Notes under the pieces: model-generated
What the model saw: only the letters and a program-made list of their open reading frames with translations
Databases searched by the model: none
Told to the model about the DNA's origin: nothing
Translations under genes and position numbers: made by a program
In this document: positions 1-9,103 of the stretch, one piece after another
How positions within the stretch are numbered: position 1 is the first letter of the stretch
Layout of the letters: each line of letters opens with the position of its first letter
DNA from: Sanchytrium tribonematis
Taxonomy: Eukaryota > Sanchytriomycota > Sanchytriomycetes > Sanchytriales > Sanchytriaceae
Reading direction: 5' to 3'
Length of the DNA: 19,951 bases
Assembly: GCA_018985235.1 (NCBI GenBank)
Contig: JADGIG010000100.1
Location: 1 to 19,951, forward strand

Positions 1-92
1 TTTTTAAATTAATAATATACGAAAACCTTGCACCAATCAGAAAAAAAATTGGCAAAACCACAATGTAATTCTATTGAGGCTACTAACATTTA

Positions 93-503
93 TTATCTAT
101 AAACATCTTCAAATTTTACGACAGCTGTAGGAAGGGACTTGACCATTTCTTTGGCAGTGACCTTGTCTTTTAGAAACACGTGAAAATGTCCATTATGGCC
201 CGAAAGGCATCCGTCACATGGTCGTTTTACATAATATCCGATAACGTTCCCACAGATCATACAAAATACATCAAAAAGCGAACACCCACATGTCGCCCTC
301 TTGAAATTTTGATCTTCAAGCTTAGAAGCATTAATGACTATGTCTGCGCTATAGAGAGATTTGGTGGGGTCGCTTAGAAGAGCAGATTGTGTAGATCTTG
401 TAGTTAAAAGAGTATCACAGTATATGCATGACAATTTGAATATCTTTTTATGCCTTGACGTATGATTAGAATCATAAAGCACTCTTCTTCTTGGTGAGAT
501 CAT
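93..503 (-). CDS. FAM72 family protein
   Basis: Encodes 136 residues beginning MISPRRR. The protein resembles FAM72, a small cysteine-rich family of animals and some zoosporic fungi; human FAM72A binds and antagonises uracil-DNA glycosylase UNG2. Visible family features are CIYC near the N-terminus, an ALLSD...SLYSADI segment, a CGC...CMICGN(V/I)GY(Y/H)V stretch and a final CDGCLSGHNGHFHVF block; the paired cysteines look metal-binding. Length is close to the roughly 150 residues of the family. The frame is open upstream to 557 but only a GTG lies there, so the first ATG (501-503) is chosen. The TAA stop overlaps an AATAAA signal (89-94, minus). A CCAATCA box lies 69 nt upstream. The family call is good; a role in uracil repair here is inference. 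Confidence 0.85.
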   Translation of the reverse strand: MISPRRRVLYDSNHTSRHKKIFKLSCIYCDTLLTTRSTQSALLSDPTKSLYSADIVINASKLEDQNFKRATCGCSLFDVFCMICGNVIGYYVKRPCDGCLSGHNGHFHVFLKDKVTAKEMVKSLPTAVVKFEDVYR

Positions 504-634
504 AAAAATGATCCCTTTGTTCCTTTTTATACTTGCCAAATTAATTAAAGCTATCACGCTGCTTCAAAAAACCAATCAAGTAATCTTTTGTAACCTGCGA
601 AAAGAATAACTGGTTCACAAATTACAATTATTTA

Positions 635-3600
635 TTATCTGTCATGAGATCTAGATCTGCGATGTTGATGAACTCTGATAGGGCGTACTACGCTGATTGT
701 GTGTCGTCTGTCCAATTTTCTTTTCTCCGGAGATTTTATTATGGACTCTGCCCTTCCCACGCCATCTTCTTTCGAAAAAGCAAAGCCGTGATGTTGCTGA
801 TCTCCATTCAATATGATTACGCTGGATTGATTTGATAAAATGCTGTTTCTATGGTTTAAGTTGGTATTGATAGGATCTGGTATAAGCGGCTGTAGCCCAA
901 ATTTGCTTGAATTTCGCTCCAAAACACTAGATGGTAATGGAGATGCTATTATTTGTGGCAAAGGAGACCTCAATTCTAAAGAGGAGTATCTAGGCAATTG
1001 CTGTGGTTCAGTAACGATGGTCAGTCCCCCTGTCTTGTAAATCTCTTGAAATATATCAATATCAGTGCTAAAATAAGTTCTTCTCATAAATTCGTATAAC
1101 AACCAAGGTAGTTGACATAGACTGGTGGTCATTATTAGCGTGAACCAAAATATAATTGAACCAAGTGTAGTATTCACAACACCATATAGAGGACTTTGTA
1201 CCGCGAAACTGGCACCTATAACATATATTAAGATAGTCAAAGTGCTTCCCCAAACAAATGCCAAATGTATAATTGTCCAATATTTTGAGCATAATAAACA
1301 GTACAAATTCGCATTTAGAACTGCAGCTATAGCCATAGTTGTCCCAACCGTAATTTTGTCTACTGTACGACCGCCGTCCAATATAATATTATAATATGCC
1401 AAAAACGGTACATAGAAGCAAATAACTGACTGATATAATCCCACGAACATGACAAGTAGAAAATTTTGATACGTGTATATACTGTTAGATTGGCTACATT
1501 TGTAAAGAGACGGAACGCCTAAAAGTACACTCCTTTCAACTGTTTTATCAAATCCTCCGATAGCTGCGACTGGCAAGGCTGTAAATAAAACATTAAACAT
1601 CATCATATAAGAAAAATCCCAAACATACTCATAGCTGAAAAATGAATGGAATTGAAACCAAAACAACACACCTACCCAAATTACATTCTTTTGAAAAAAT
1701 GTTAAAATCATCCACGAGATTCTGTGGTAATTCCAATGCCCATGAACTAATACAAGGGAAACAAGAAAGCGAAACTTATCAATCGCATAGTCTGCATTCA
1801 TAGCCGCTTGCATTCCTTCCACACCTCGTATTCCAACGCCGATGTGTGCAGTTTGAATCATATTGACATCGTTCGCGCCATCTCCAATTGCCAAGGTAAT
1901 GACGTCTTGCTTCAGCCGAACCATTTTAACAACTTCAGCTTTTTGCAAAGGACTAACACGGCAACAAATGACTGACGAACATCTAGCACAAAATCTCAAG
2001 AATAGATCCACATGGATCGGAGATAAGGCTTGTTCAAGGGCTTCTCCATCAATAACAAGCGCATTATTGTTAATATTCACTTGTAGTTGCTTTGCAAAAA
2101 GCTCCAGTTCGGTGGAGATATCAGCTTGCTTGCCGCGAATAACGAAGAGTTTTTGTTCTGGCTTTAGTAAATGTGTACTAAACCCAATGGACATTGCAGT
2201 TTCTACTTTGTCGCCTGTCAAAATCCAAACCAAAATACCAGCCTCTTGGAATAATTTAATTGCTTGTGGAACATATTCTTGAAGTTTGTCTTCGATTCCT
2301 GTAGCTCCCACAATTGTCCAATCTTGTTCAATCTCGTCGTAAAGTCGAGCAATTTGGTCTTTAGAAGCTTCGCTTTGCAGTACATCTTTATATCGTTTCT
2401 GCCAAGATTGGTAATAATCTGGTTTTATCTCTTTGTACGAAAAACACAATGTCCTTAATCCAGATTGGGCAAAACTCTGCAGATGAGAATCTATGCTGAT
2501 TTGAACAGAGGGATTGGGTATGCAACGTTTGAACATTAAATCATCTGCCCCTTTAGTGAATAGAATGATCTTTCCATCAAAACTTTGAACAATCACACTC
2601 ATTCTTTTTCGAGAGCTTGTAAATTCGATTACATGAAGAATTGTATAATGATAAGATTTTTCTCTGATTTTTAAAGTAATCATGTTTCCATCACGATGAT
2701 CAAATACGAACCCACAATCTTTGGCTTTGGTCAGCAATGCTATTTCGTCTGGACTTTCACTAACGTATATTTTATTTTGATCCTTATGTTCAATGACAAC
2801 CGTGTGACAGCACAGTAAGATTGTAAAAAACACATCTATGTCTCCGTCAATAGGGAGTGGATTGTCCATTGTATATCGATTATGCATTATTCCACACGCT
2901 ATAAAATTCATTTTGTTTTCTGTTAAGGTCCCAGTTTTATCACTAAATATGATATCAACCAAACCTAATTCATCGGCCAAAGTCCATGTACGAGCCAGGG
3001 CAGGTTGTTTCCCTCGCATTTCTTTATCACAGTATATCCAATAGGATTGCAATCCTTTAATAATTTCTACTGTTATAAACAGCGAAAGTGGAACTATATT
3101 TTGGAAAGCCAATAAACCGTCAAAAATATGGAGAAAAGCTAAAAAATACTTATTTTCTGACGCACTAAACCAAGGATCAAGACTAGCATCGACGACGAAA
3201 CCAACAGAACTGATGAACACAAACAAGAGCAATAAGAGGAGATTACCAATAACAAATGGGTTTGTTTTTCGATCGACGCTGCTAAGTTTTTGGCCTTTTG
3301 TTCCGGTGTTCATTTGTATCCTAGTTTCTTGACCCGTATAGATCACTACACCGACTATAAAATCAGTGTGCTTTAAAGTGCACCCTCTCCATATGGTATT
3401 ATCAAGAGACAATGATTTACCGTCGTAGTTCCCAGAAAAAGAATAAATTTGATTAATTGGTTCTTCAACTTGAATTGGTAATTTAGGCACATCAAGCCTT
3501 TTCAAGACATCCGCTTTTAAAGGCAAAGTAGAGATACTGGATCTCAATTTCATGTTAGTCTCCCCATCAAGATTTTTCGTTTCAATATAGCAGTAACCAT

Positions 3601-4012
3601 TGTTTTCACTTGAATGCAAAAGAACAATGTCAGCAGGAATTTGCTGATCTTCATAAATTACAACTATATGGCCTAATTTGATATCTCGGCTAGCTAGATG
3701 GCCGATTCCGAAAATTTCAAATGTCAAATTGTTTTGAATTAAATCGCTCTTATACCGTTGATAATCTTCTAAAGCATCCTTAAGCATACTTACAGCTACG
3801 ACTGCGATCAATGGTACAGCCGCAAAAACAGGACTTGTTATTGCAAATAAAGGACATAATTGTAATATCAGTAGAAACAGGAAGTAAAAATTTGCCCATT
3901 TTGAAAATTGAAATACGATGTTTTTGGGTATGAAGTTTGCAATAGTATAATGCGTTGTTTTAATTAAATTAGAGCTCAAGATTATTGGTTCATTGATGGT
4001 CAAAGACCTCAT
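635..4012 (-). CDS. P4-type ATPase (phospholipid flippase), Drs2/Dnf class
   Basis: Encodes 1125 residues, full length for the family. P4-ATPases move phospholipids to the cytosolic leaflet of Golgi, endosome or plasma membrane and usually need a Cdc50 partner. The phosphorylation motif DKTGTLT has its aspartate at about residue 358. Also seen are NLDGETNMKLR (actuator), ESPDEIALL (nucleotide-binding), TGDKVETAMSIG and GDGANDVNMIQ (about 710-715), followed by GVEGMQAAMNADYAI, a P4 hallmark. The PISL motif of TM4 reads PLSL here. About ten membrane segments flank these domains, with a basic, Ser/Arg-rich tail. The frame extends six codons further to a TTG; the ATG at 4012 is used. Its 5' flank is shared with the divergent F-box gene and has a CCAATCA box. 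The stop overlaps AATAAA. Subclass (Drs2, Dnf or ATP8/10/11) is not resolved. Confidence 0.95.
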   Translation of the reverse strand: MRSLTINEPIILSSNLIKTTHYTIANFIPKNIVFQFSKWANFYFLFLLILQLCPLFAITSPVFAAVPLIAVVAVSMLKDALEDYQRYKSDLIQNNLTFEIFGIGHLASRDIKLGHIVVIYEDQQIPADIVLLHSSENNGYCYIETKNLDGETNMKLRSSISTLPLKADVLKRLDVPKLPIQVEEPINQIYSFSGNYDGKSLSLDNTIWRGCTLKHTDFIVGVVIYTGQETRIQMNTGTKGQKLSSVDRKTNPFVIGNLLLLLLFVFISSVGFVVDASLDPWFSASENKYFLAFLHIFDGLLAFQNIVPLSLFITVEIIKGLQSYWIYCDKEMRGKQPALARTWTLADELGLVDIIFSDKTGTLTENKMNFIACGIMHNRYTMDNPLPIDGDIDVFFTILLCCHTVVIEHKDQNKIYVSESPDEIALLTKAKDCGFVFDHRDGNMITLKIREKSYHYTILHVIEFTSSRKRMSVIVQSFDGKIILFTKGADDLMFKRCIPNPSVQISIDSHLQSFAQSGLRTLCFSYKEIKPDYYQSWQKRYKDVLQSEASKDQIARLYDEIEQDWTIVGATGIEDKLQEYVPQAIKLFQEAGILVWILTGDKVETAMSIGFSTHLLKPEQKLFVIRGKQADISTELELFAKQLQVNINNNALVIDGEALEQALSPIHVDLFLRFCARCSSVICCRVSPLQKAEVVKMVRLKQDVITLAIGDGANDVNMIQTAHIGVGIRGVEGMQAAMNADYAIDKFRFLVSLVLVHGHWNYHRISWMILTFFQKNVIWVGVLFWFQFHSFFSYEYVWDFSYMMMFNVLFTALPVAAIGGFDKTVERSVLLGVPSLYKCSQSNSIYTYQNFLLVMFVGLYQSVICFYVPFLAYYNIILDGGRTVDKITVGTTMAIAAVLNANLYCLLCSKYWTIIHLAFVWGSTLTILIYVIGASFAVQSPLYGVVNTTLGSIIFWFTLIMTTSLCQLPWLLYEFMRRTYFSTDIDIFQEIYKTGGLTIVTEPQQLPRYSSLELRSPLPQIIASPLPSSVLERNSSKFGLQPLIPDPINTNLNHRNSILSNQSSVIILNGDQQHHGFAFSKEDGVGRAESIIKSPEKRKLDRRHTISVVRPIRVHQHRRSRSHDR

Positions 4013-4064
4013 TATTCTCCAAAGTTTCAAAATTATTACCTGTAAAAAGTCAAAAGTCTAAAAG

Positions 4065-4071
4065 CCAATCA
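4065..4071 (+). promoter_or_regulatory. CCAAT box in divergent promoter
   Basis: CCAATCA lies in the 104-nt gap between the divergent flippase (ATG 4012) and F-box (ATG 4117) genes, 45-53 nt from each. CCAAT is the NF-Y/HAP binding core; binding here is inferred. Confidence 0.5.
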
Positions 4072-4116
4072 AGATGTTTGGTGATCAATTAAAAAGTCCA
4101 ACCCATTGCCTTTTAA

Positions 4117-4791
4117 ATGCATCGCAATCTTTCAATAATCGAGCAATTGCCTGACGACATTCTATTTACTTTGTTTCGATATGTTGATGACGTCGATTTA
4201 ATTTGCCTAAGCATGGTTTCAACCAAATTGCAACAAGGACTAAAAAAGTTCGAATCACTTCTACAGCAGTTGAAGAGAAATCATTTGGTGTATTTATTTC
4301 AAAGAAAACAGCGACCTACATTGGATCAACTGGTGCCAAATATTGTTCCCGGAAATTCCAGCTTAATTTTAAGTGGAAATATTTCCACACTTTTATTCAT
4401 CTCAGTCCGTCAAAAAGATTTGGCCAAAAAATTTATCAGAGACAGAATGAGTAGGAAATTGTCAAAAAGACCAAGTCCAGATTCTATCAGTCACCAAATT
4501 CTGCCAAAAATCTACCGTGGGGCCGATTCTCAGGTGGCAAAAGCCGTATATCAAATATCCAAAGATTCTAGAAAGAATAATATTAAGGCAATGATAAGCA
4601 TGCACTTGATGAATAAGAAACCTAGATGGGGAGTATTATTTAGTTCTATTGAAAAACTTTTGCGATCCAAATTATCCAATGGTTTCGATGTAGCTCTGCA
4701 AAGATTCCAAATAGAAACGCAATTATTGGTCTGCCCTCCAATTAAATCTAAAAAAGTTTACTTTGAATCGCTATCTCTCATAAAAAAATAA
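4117..4791 (+). CDS. F-box protein of unknown target
   Basis: Encodes 224 residues. An F-box-like segment covers about residues 8-45 (EQLPDDILFTLFRYVDDVDL followed by ICLSMVSTKL), the pattern that binds Skp1 in SCF ubiquitin ligases. The rest is basic and helical, with no leucine-rich or WD repeats, so the substrate-binding part is not recognised. The ATG has context TTTTAAATG. The TAA stop is embedded in AATAAA (4787-4792), and the next gene's ATG follows after only 15 nt. Ubiquitin-ligase adaptor function is inferred from the F-box alone. Confidence 0.7.
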   Translation: MHRNLSIIEQLPDDILFTLFRYVDDVDLICLSMVSTKLQQGLKKFESLLQQLKRNHLVYLFQRKQRPTLDQLVPNIVPGNSSLILSGNISTLLFISVRQKDLAKKFIRDRMSRKLSKRPSPDSISHQILPKIYRGADSQVAKAVYQISKDSRKNNIKAMISMHLMNKKPRWGVLFSSIEKLLRSKLSNGFDVALQRFQIETQLLVCPPIKSKKVYFESLSLIKK

Positions 4792-4806
4792 AATTTTATT
4801 GGCCAA

Positions 4807-6290
4807 ATGGAAAACGTTTTACAATTAACATCAGAAGAAAAATTGGAGTATAAATTTCATGATTTATCTACCAAAACAGCTAGCATAAGATCATTGATTA
4901 TCTCAGAATTTGAAATTTTTGAAAATATCAATTTTGCTTCCCTCGTTAGAACCGATATTAATGAGATTAATAATCCAATCAAGCGTGAACAAATTTTATA
5001 TTCAAATCCTCTTATGCCATGTATGTTTAGTACTCTTCAACGAGTAGTGAATGAAAACACTCTGACTGTGGAAGAAAGAAGACTAGCTCGCAAGAAGCTA
5101 CGAGGTATAATACCCTTGAGCGCATTCGCAAATTTTCTAGCCAATCGTAAAATCAAACTTATTTAGACAATTGCTTCAAATATTTCATAAACTGCGTGGT
5201 TATGACTGATGTAACAGTATTGGCATTATATGTTCAATTGCAAAATTCATCCCACCCATTTTTATATTATCAAGGTGCAATTTCAATTTCGATTTTAATT
5301 ATTTATGTCTTCGAACTAATAATTAAAGCTTTCGATAACAAATCCGCCATGTGGAAAAACAAATGGGAAATTTTTAACCTTACAATTACTTTTTCTACGG
5401 CTTTACTTGAACTAATTATCATGTTTGTGTCAGAAAGAGGAATTGCTAGAAGTAAAAAGTTGGAGAATCTGCGAATTTTGAGGGTCTTTAGAATTTTCAA
5501 GCTGGTCGCAAATATTGCGCACTTAAGGATAATTATCAAAACGATTACAGTAGCATTCAGACCCTTATTATATATTGGCGTCTTAATGCTGATGGCTTTA
5601 GGATTATTCTCAATAGTGGGTGTCTCTCTTTTTTCTTCGGATGCAATAATAGGTATTAAAGGAAGGAGGTTCAACTCATTAGGAACCAGTATAGCCCTTT
5701 TATATCAAATTATGACTTTAGACAACTGGACTGATTCGTACTTTGATCTAATAGAGGTCCTAGATCCTTTAATTGTGTCGGCATATTTTGTCTTATGGAT
5801 TTGTCTTGGTGCATTCATTTTCAAAAATGTCTTCGTTGGAGTTCTTGTGAATAATTTTGCGAAAGTAGACGAAATGCTGCGAGAAGAGCGCGAGCGACTC
5901 AAAAAATTTTATAAATTAGGTTTAATGAAGAAAAAATTTCAAGGTGAATTAAAAAGAGCTGAAGTAAGATTGGAGAAAGCTGGTTCCTATGTGTTCCAGC
6001 TATCTAAACAAAGGTTGAAGCAGACAGATGATTATCTATCACCTATTGGAGCTCAAGTCAAAAAGAATTATTCATGGGCCAATTTTGCCACAAGACAAGA
6101 CCTTGTCGATTGGGAAACAATTCTGAGAGAAACCATATCAGCCATTACCTTAAATACTAATCAAGTGAAGTGGCCCAGAAAGTTATCATACGAGTATCTA
6201 CAAATTTTGTCAAGCATGCAGGAAGATATTGAAGAGTTGACTCAAGTCGATATTTTGGCAAATCAGCTTATTTTAGAAATTCTTCAATAA
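4807..6290 (+). CDS. CatSper-type voltage-gated cation channel alpha subunit (two exons)
   Basis: Exons 4807-5146 and 5167-6290 join to 487 residues; the 20-nt break between them has GT...AG ends and restores the frame exactly. This is a single six-helix voltage-gated channel domain. S1 starts near F117 (FKYFINCVVM). S4 carries R216, R219, R222 and K225 at every third position. The pore loop has the Ca-channel-like T-x-D-x-W motif (T297-L-D299-N-W301), then S6 (AFIFKNVFVGVLVNNF). A charged coiled-coil follows (about 345-385), and the C-terminus has W449-P-R...YLQILSSMQEDIEELTQ, resembling the WPR...LLE.LQ.NLEE tail of CatSper proteins. CatSper channels control Ca entry into flagella and work as heterotetramers of four alpha subunits with auxiliary subunits. 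Which of CatSper1-4 this matches is unresolved. The neighbour at 6284-8465 looks like an auxiliary subunit. TAA stop overlaps AATAAA. Confidence 0.85.
5147..5166 (+). other. Putative 20-nt intron in CatSper alpha gene
   Basis: GTAAAATCAAACTTATTTAG starts with GT and ends with TAG. The first frame stops at the TAG at its end, and the second frame is closed upstream by a TAA at 5148-5150, so the shift must occur in or near this interval. Removing it gives FLANHNCFKYFINCVV, a natural pre-S1/S1 sequence. A 62-nt alternative (5105-5166, donor GTATAA) also keeps frame but deletes a plausible helix. Confidence 0.6.
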
Positions 6291-8465
6291 AGCAAAAAGT
6301 TTACTTTTTCTCTTCTATACCATAGATATAACGCCACCAGTAGCAGCAGGAAACTCAAGAATGTCAACGACAAAATCAATACCTCTGTTTCTAACCGCAT
6401 AGGTGCACCAATTACATTTAATATAAATTCATACTCAAAAGCGCAAAACGAATTCGAGTCTAACGCTCTGAGTTTAAAAACATAAAATTCATCCTGGGTG
6501 GAAGACCAAATGATACTGTTGGAAGAATTACCATCGAAGATCACATAGGGATCGACATTATTAGGTATTTGACAAGCGGACAGCGGATCCGTGTAGGGAT
6601 TGTAGGTTGAATTGGGCTTTAAAGAAAAATAGCAGCCAACATCACTAGCCAAAGTTGACCAAGTGAAAGAGTACCTGCCGTACTTCTCAATCAATACGAA
6701 AGACCCAATCTGCGCCGTTTCTCCAGCGGAAGAGTTTCTTCGCACTTTCAAGTGTGGTAAAAATTCATCATTGTAATTAGTATAGTATACATCAGCACAT
6801 GAATATAGGACTAATTGGTCGAGACTCCCGGTGCCATATTCTTGACTATTGAAATATTTTTGAGCTTTCAGCTGAATATTGATATCTAGACATTCTAATT
6901 TGTCAAGTTCCAGTTCAATGGATAGACTAGGTGGACAATCTCGATAAAAATAATCCACATTCGGCCCCGAGCATAGAGAATAAAATGATTCGGTCCACCA
7001 AAAAACGGCAGATGACTCTGATATTATTAATTCTGAAAGAGTAGCAATTACATCAGTGGAAACTTTTTGCACAATTGATAATTGCTCACCAAATATATTT
7101 CCATACGGTGAAGAAAATTTTCCGACCAACCTTTCAAATTTGTCTAAATAAATATCATTATCATAGTATGGTAAATCAATCAAGCTAACACTAGTACAAT
7201 CTTCCCCGCTACATAAAAACAAGATACCTACTATTGGCAATAAATTCAATTAAATCAATTTCAATCCATTTTCCAGATTCAAAAAATTTGCAGTAACCTA
7301 AGAGATTGCAAAAGAAAGACCCTGGTACAATATCAAGCCTTTTCAAATAAAACTTATCAATAAGACCAATATAAAGATTCTGATCAATTGAGTATACCAG
7401 TCGTCCTGAAAATCTGATATTATTAGTTACATTTCCCAAATTATGTTCATTGTATATCAAACCAGATTTAATTATTAATTCGTCAGCAGTAATTTGATTT
7501 AAAACCTTTTCCTCTGACTGAGTCAATGAAAAGGTATTCAAATCGATAGAAAAATAACCAGTGGAATTTTTAACAGACAATGATCTTGCTCCAATATTCA
7601 CCAAGGAGTAATTTTGAGAGTTTAATTTGTCTCCATTAATGAAAAGCTTGTCTCCAAACACTATTGCATAATACGGAATGATTCCGTCAAGAATAAGAAA
7701 TTCCTCGCAATTATTTGTCCAAGAAGTGTTTTCACCAAAATATAAGCACTGTTTTTGAAAATTCTGTATTACCAACGAGTCGGAAGTGATTTTCAAGTCA
7801 AAAATTGCATCAGGAACAGATAGATAATATTCTTGGTCGCTTACATATTTAATAAAGTTTAATCCCTTTTTGTAGAAAACGCTTTCGTAAGCAGTTAATG
7901 AATTGCTTTGAAAATCCAAATTTGAAGTCGGATTATCCAGTAAGAAAGAAAAATACGAATTCCAGTGAAATATGCGAAATAATTTGCGCAAGTTCAATTG
8001 AATCAACTTATCCCTAATGGGGCAACTTCCATATAAGACTCTCCCAGCGCTGAGCAATACGTACTCCCATTTTCCGATTCTTTCTATTAGCTCCAAGCTG
8101 TATATCCCTTGGGAGTAGTTCATAATTTTCAAGTCATTTCTTCTCTTTGCGGTTATACGAATGCCATGTCGAATAAGCGTTTCTGTCACATCTCCTTCAT
8201 TGCTAATAAGGGAAACTACTAAATGCGTGGAATTGAATGAATGACTATAATCTACGCAGGTCTTATCAACGAGACTGATTGTAGCTCTCAAAGTTCCATT
8301 CCTAAAAACTGATGTCCCTAGATTTGCGCAAATTACATTTGAGCTTGATATTACCACACAGCCTTGTGGTACTATCCAAAACCGCAAATCAACCCCATAT
8401 ATATTTACATCTTTGTAATACTGAGTCGATTTAAAAACCAGGCCAAGGACAGCGAAGAAAAACAT
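6284..8465 (-). CDS. CatSper auxiliary-subunit-like membrane glycoprotein (two exons)
   Basis: Exons 8465-7228 and 7208-6284 (minus) join to 720 residues across a 19-nt GT...AG break. The N-terminus (MFFFAVLGLVF) looks like a signal peptide. The long middle part is beta-rich with many N-glycosylation sequons (NGT, NST, NYS, NTS, NVT, NSS). One transmembrane helix lies at about 689-709 (VLILSLTFLSFLLLLVALYL), followed by an 11-residue cytosolic tail. Before the helix is the order of motifs I associate with CatSper beta/gamma/delta/epsilon ectodomains: FVLIEKYGRYSF, a GC, a later AC, PYVIFDGNSSNSIIW, then YVFKLRALDSNSFC...YEF...VIGAP. Those subunits cover the channel with a beta-propeller, Ig-like and stem domains. 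It converges on the CatSper alpha gene, overlapping it by 7 nt. Delta/epsilon type seems closest. Alternative: another single-pass surface glycoprotein. Confidence 0.7.
7209..7227 (-). other. Putative 19-nt intron in auxiliary-subunit gene
   Basis: On the minus strand GTATCTTGTTTTTATGTAG has GT...AG ends; its terminal TAG is the stop of the upstream frame. Removal fuses ...IEFIANS to SGEDCTSVS... in frame. There is no ATG at the start of the downstream frame (only TTG), so it is not a separate gene by normal start rules. A 67-nt alternative (7231-7297, donor GTTACT) also fits the frame but has a weaker donor. Confidence 0.55.
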
Positions 8466-8500
8466 CTTAAAACAAAGAAATTATCAAAAATAATATTTAT

Positions 8501-9103
8501 TCATAAATTAATAACCTCTTTCTTAATAGAGTGTTCTTTAAATTCTGATGATCTCACCATCTCACAATATGCTACCAACTTTGCAAAAGATAAATTAAGA
8601 GCGTCAGTCCGCGAAGGCTTCAATGATTTTGTAGAAGATTCTCTACCTCTAGACCCCTGATTCTTGTGTGAGTACTTGAAATCCGCATATTCTAGTCTCG
8701 GGGATAATGATAAATTACTAGCTTGTGACAAATCATCGCAACTCTTTAAATCTGGACTTGAATCACTCGAACGTGACTTAGATTTAGCTCTTTTGTAATA
8801 CAATTGAGAAGAACTCATTTCGTGAATTAATTTAACATGTTTTCGAGCATCATGACTTCTTTTAAATCGTTTGTCACAATGAGGGCATTTGAAAGGCCTA
8901 AAGCTAACGTGGCAAAGTAAATGTGATATAATTCGGTAACGCTTTGATACACTGACTTGACAGTGCAGCCAATTGCAATTATACTCGCCATTACTAGTTT
9001 TTGAGCTATCAATATGTTTTTGAACAAGATGCTCATACAGCTGCTCGGAATTTGGAAACGCCATAGTACATTCACCCCATGAACATTGTTGAACTTGACT
9101 CAT
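8501..9103 (-). CDS. PacC/Rim101-type C2H2 zinc-finger protein
   Basis: Encodes 200 residues with three zinc fingers at the N-terminus: C7/C12/H25/H30 (CSWGECT...EQLYEHLVQKH), C43/C48/H61/H65 (CNWLHCQVSVSKRYRIISHLLCH) and C73/C76/H89/H94 (CPHCDKRFKRSHDARKHVKLIH). The wide first finger with EQLYEH, the CNW..C second finger and the KRSHD..KHVK third finger are the PacC/Rim101 arrangement. In ascomycetes this is the ambient-pH transcription factor, activated by C-terminal proteolysis. Here the fingers begin at residue 7 and only about 105 Ser/Lys-rich residues follow, so the long regulatory C-terminus is missing or very reduced. The stop (TGA) abuts AATAAA. The 5' flank, shared with the divergent Iwr1-like gene, has two CCAATCA boxes and a GCCAAG hexamer, the known PacC target core. 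Confidence 0.85.
   Translation of the reverse strand: MSQVQQCSWGECTMAFPNSEQLYEHLVQKHIDSSKTSNGEYNCNWLHCQVSVSKRYRIISHLLCHVSFRPFKCPHCDKRFKRSHDARKHVKLIHEMSSSQLYYKRAKSKSRSSDSSPDLKSCDDLSQASNLSLSPRLEYADFKYSHKNQGSRGRESSTKSLKPSRTDALNLSFAKLVAYCEMVRSSEFKEHSIKKEVINL

Noticed and set aside
177-182. CACGTG inside FAM72 coding sequence
   Set aside because: About two such hexamers are expected by chance in 20 kb at this base composition; this copy has no CCAAT partner and is not before a gene start.
504-557. N-terminal extension of the FAM72 gene
   Set aside because: It begins with GTG, not ATG; the conserved part and the first ATG are at 503.
5105-5166. 62-nt intron alternative in the channel gene
   Set aside because: It preserves frame but deletes GIIPLSAFANFLAN, a plausible pre-S1 helix, and has no CTAAC branch site. 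Kept only as an alternative.
6284-7249. Separate gene for the C-terminal half of the auxiliary protein
   Set aside because: The frame opens with TTG only, overlaps the upstream frame, and the two halves make one signal-peptide-to-TM protein.
7231-7297. 67-nt intron alternative in the auxiliary gene
   Set aside because: Donor GTTACT is weak and it removes a coding-like cysteine-containing stretch (GYCKFFESGKW); no branch site.
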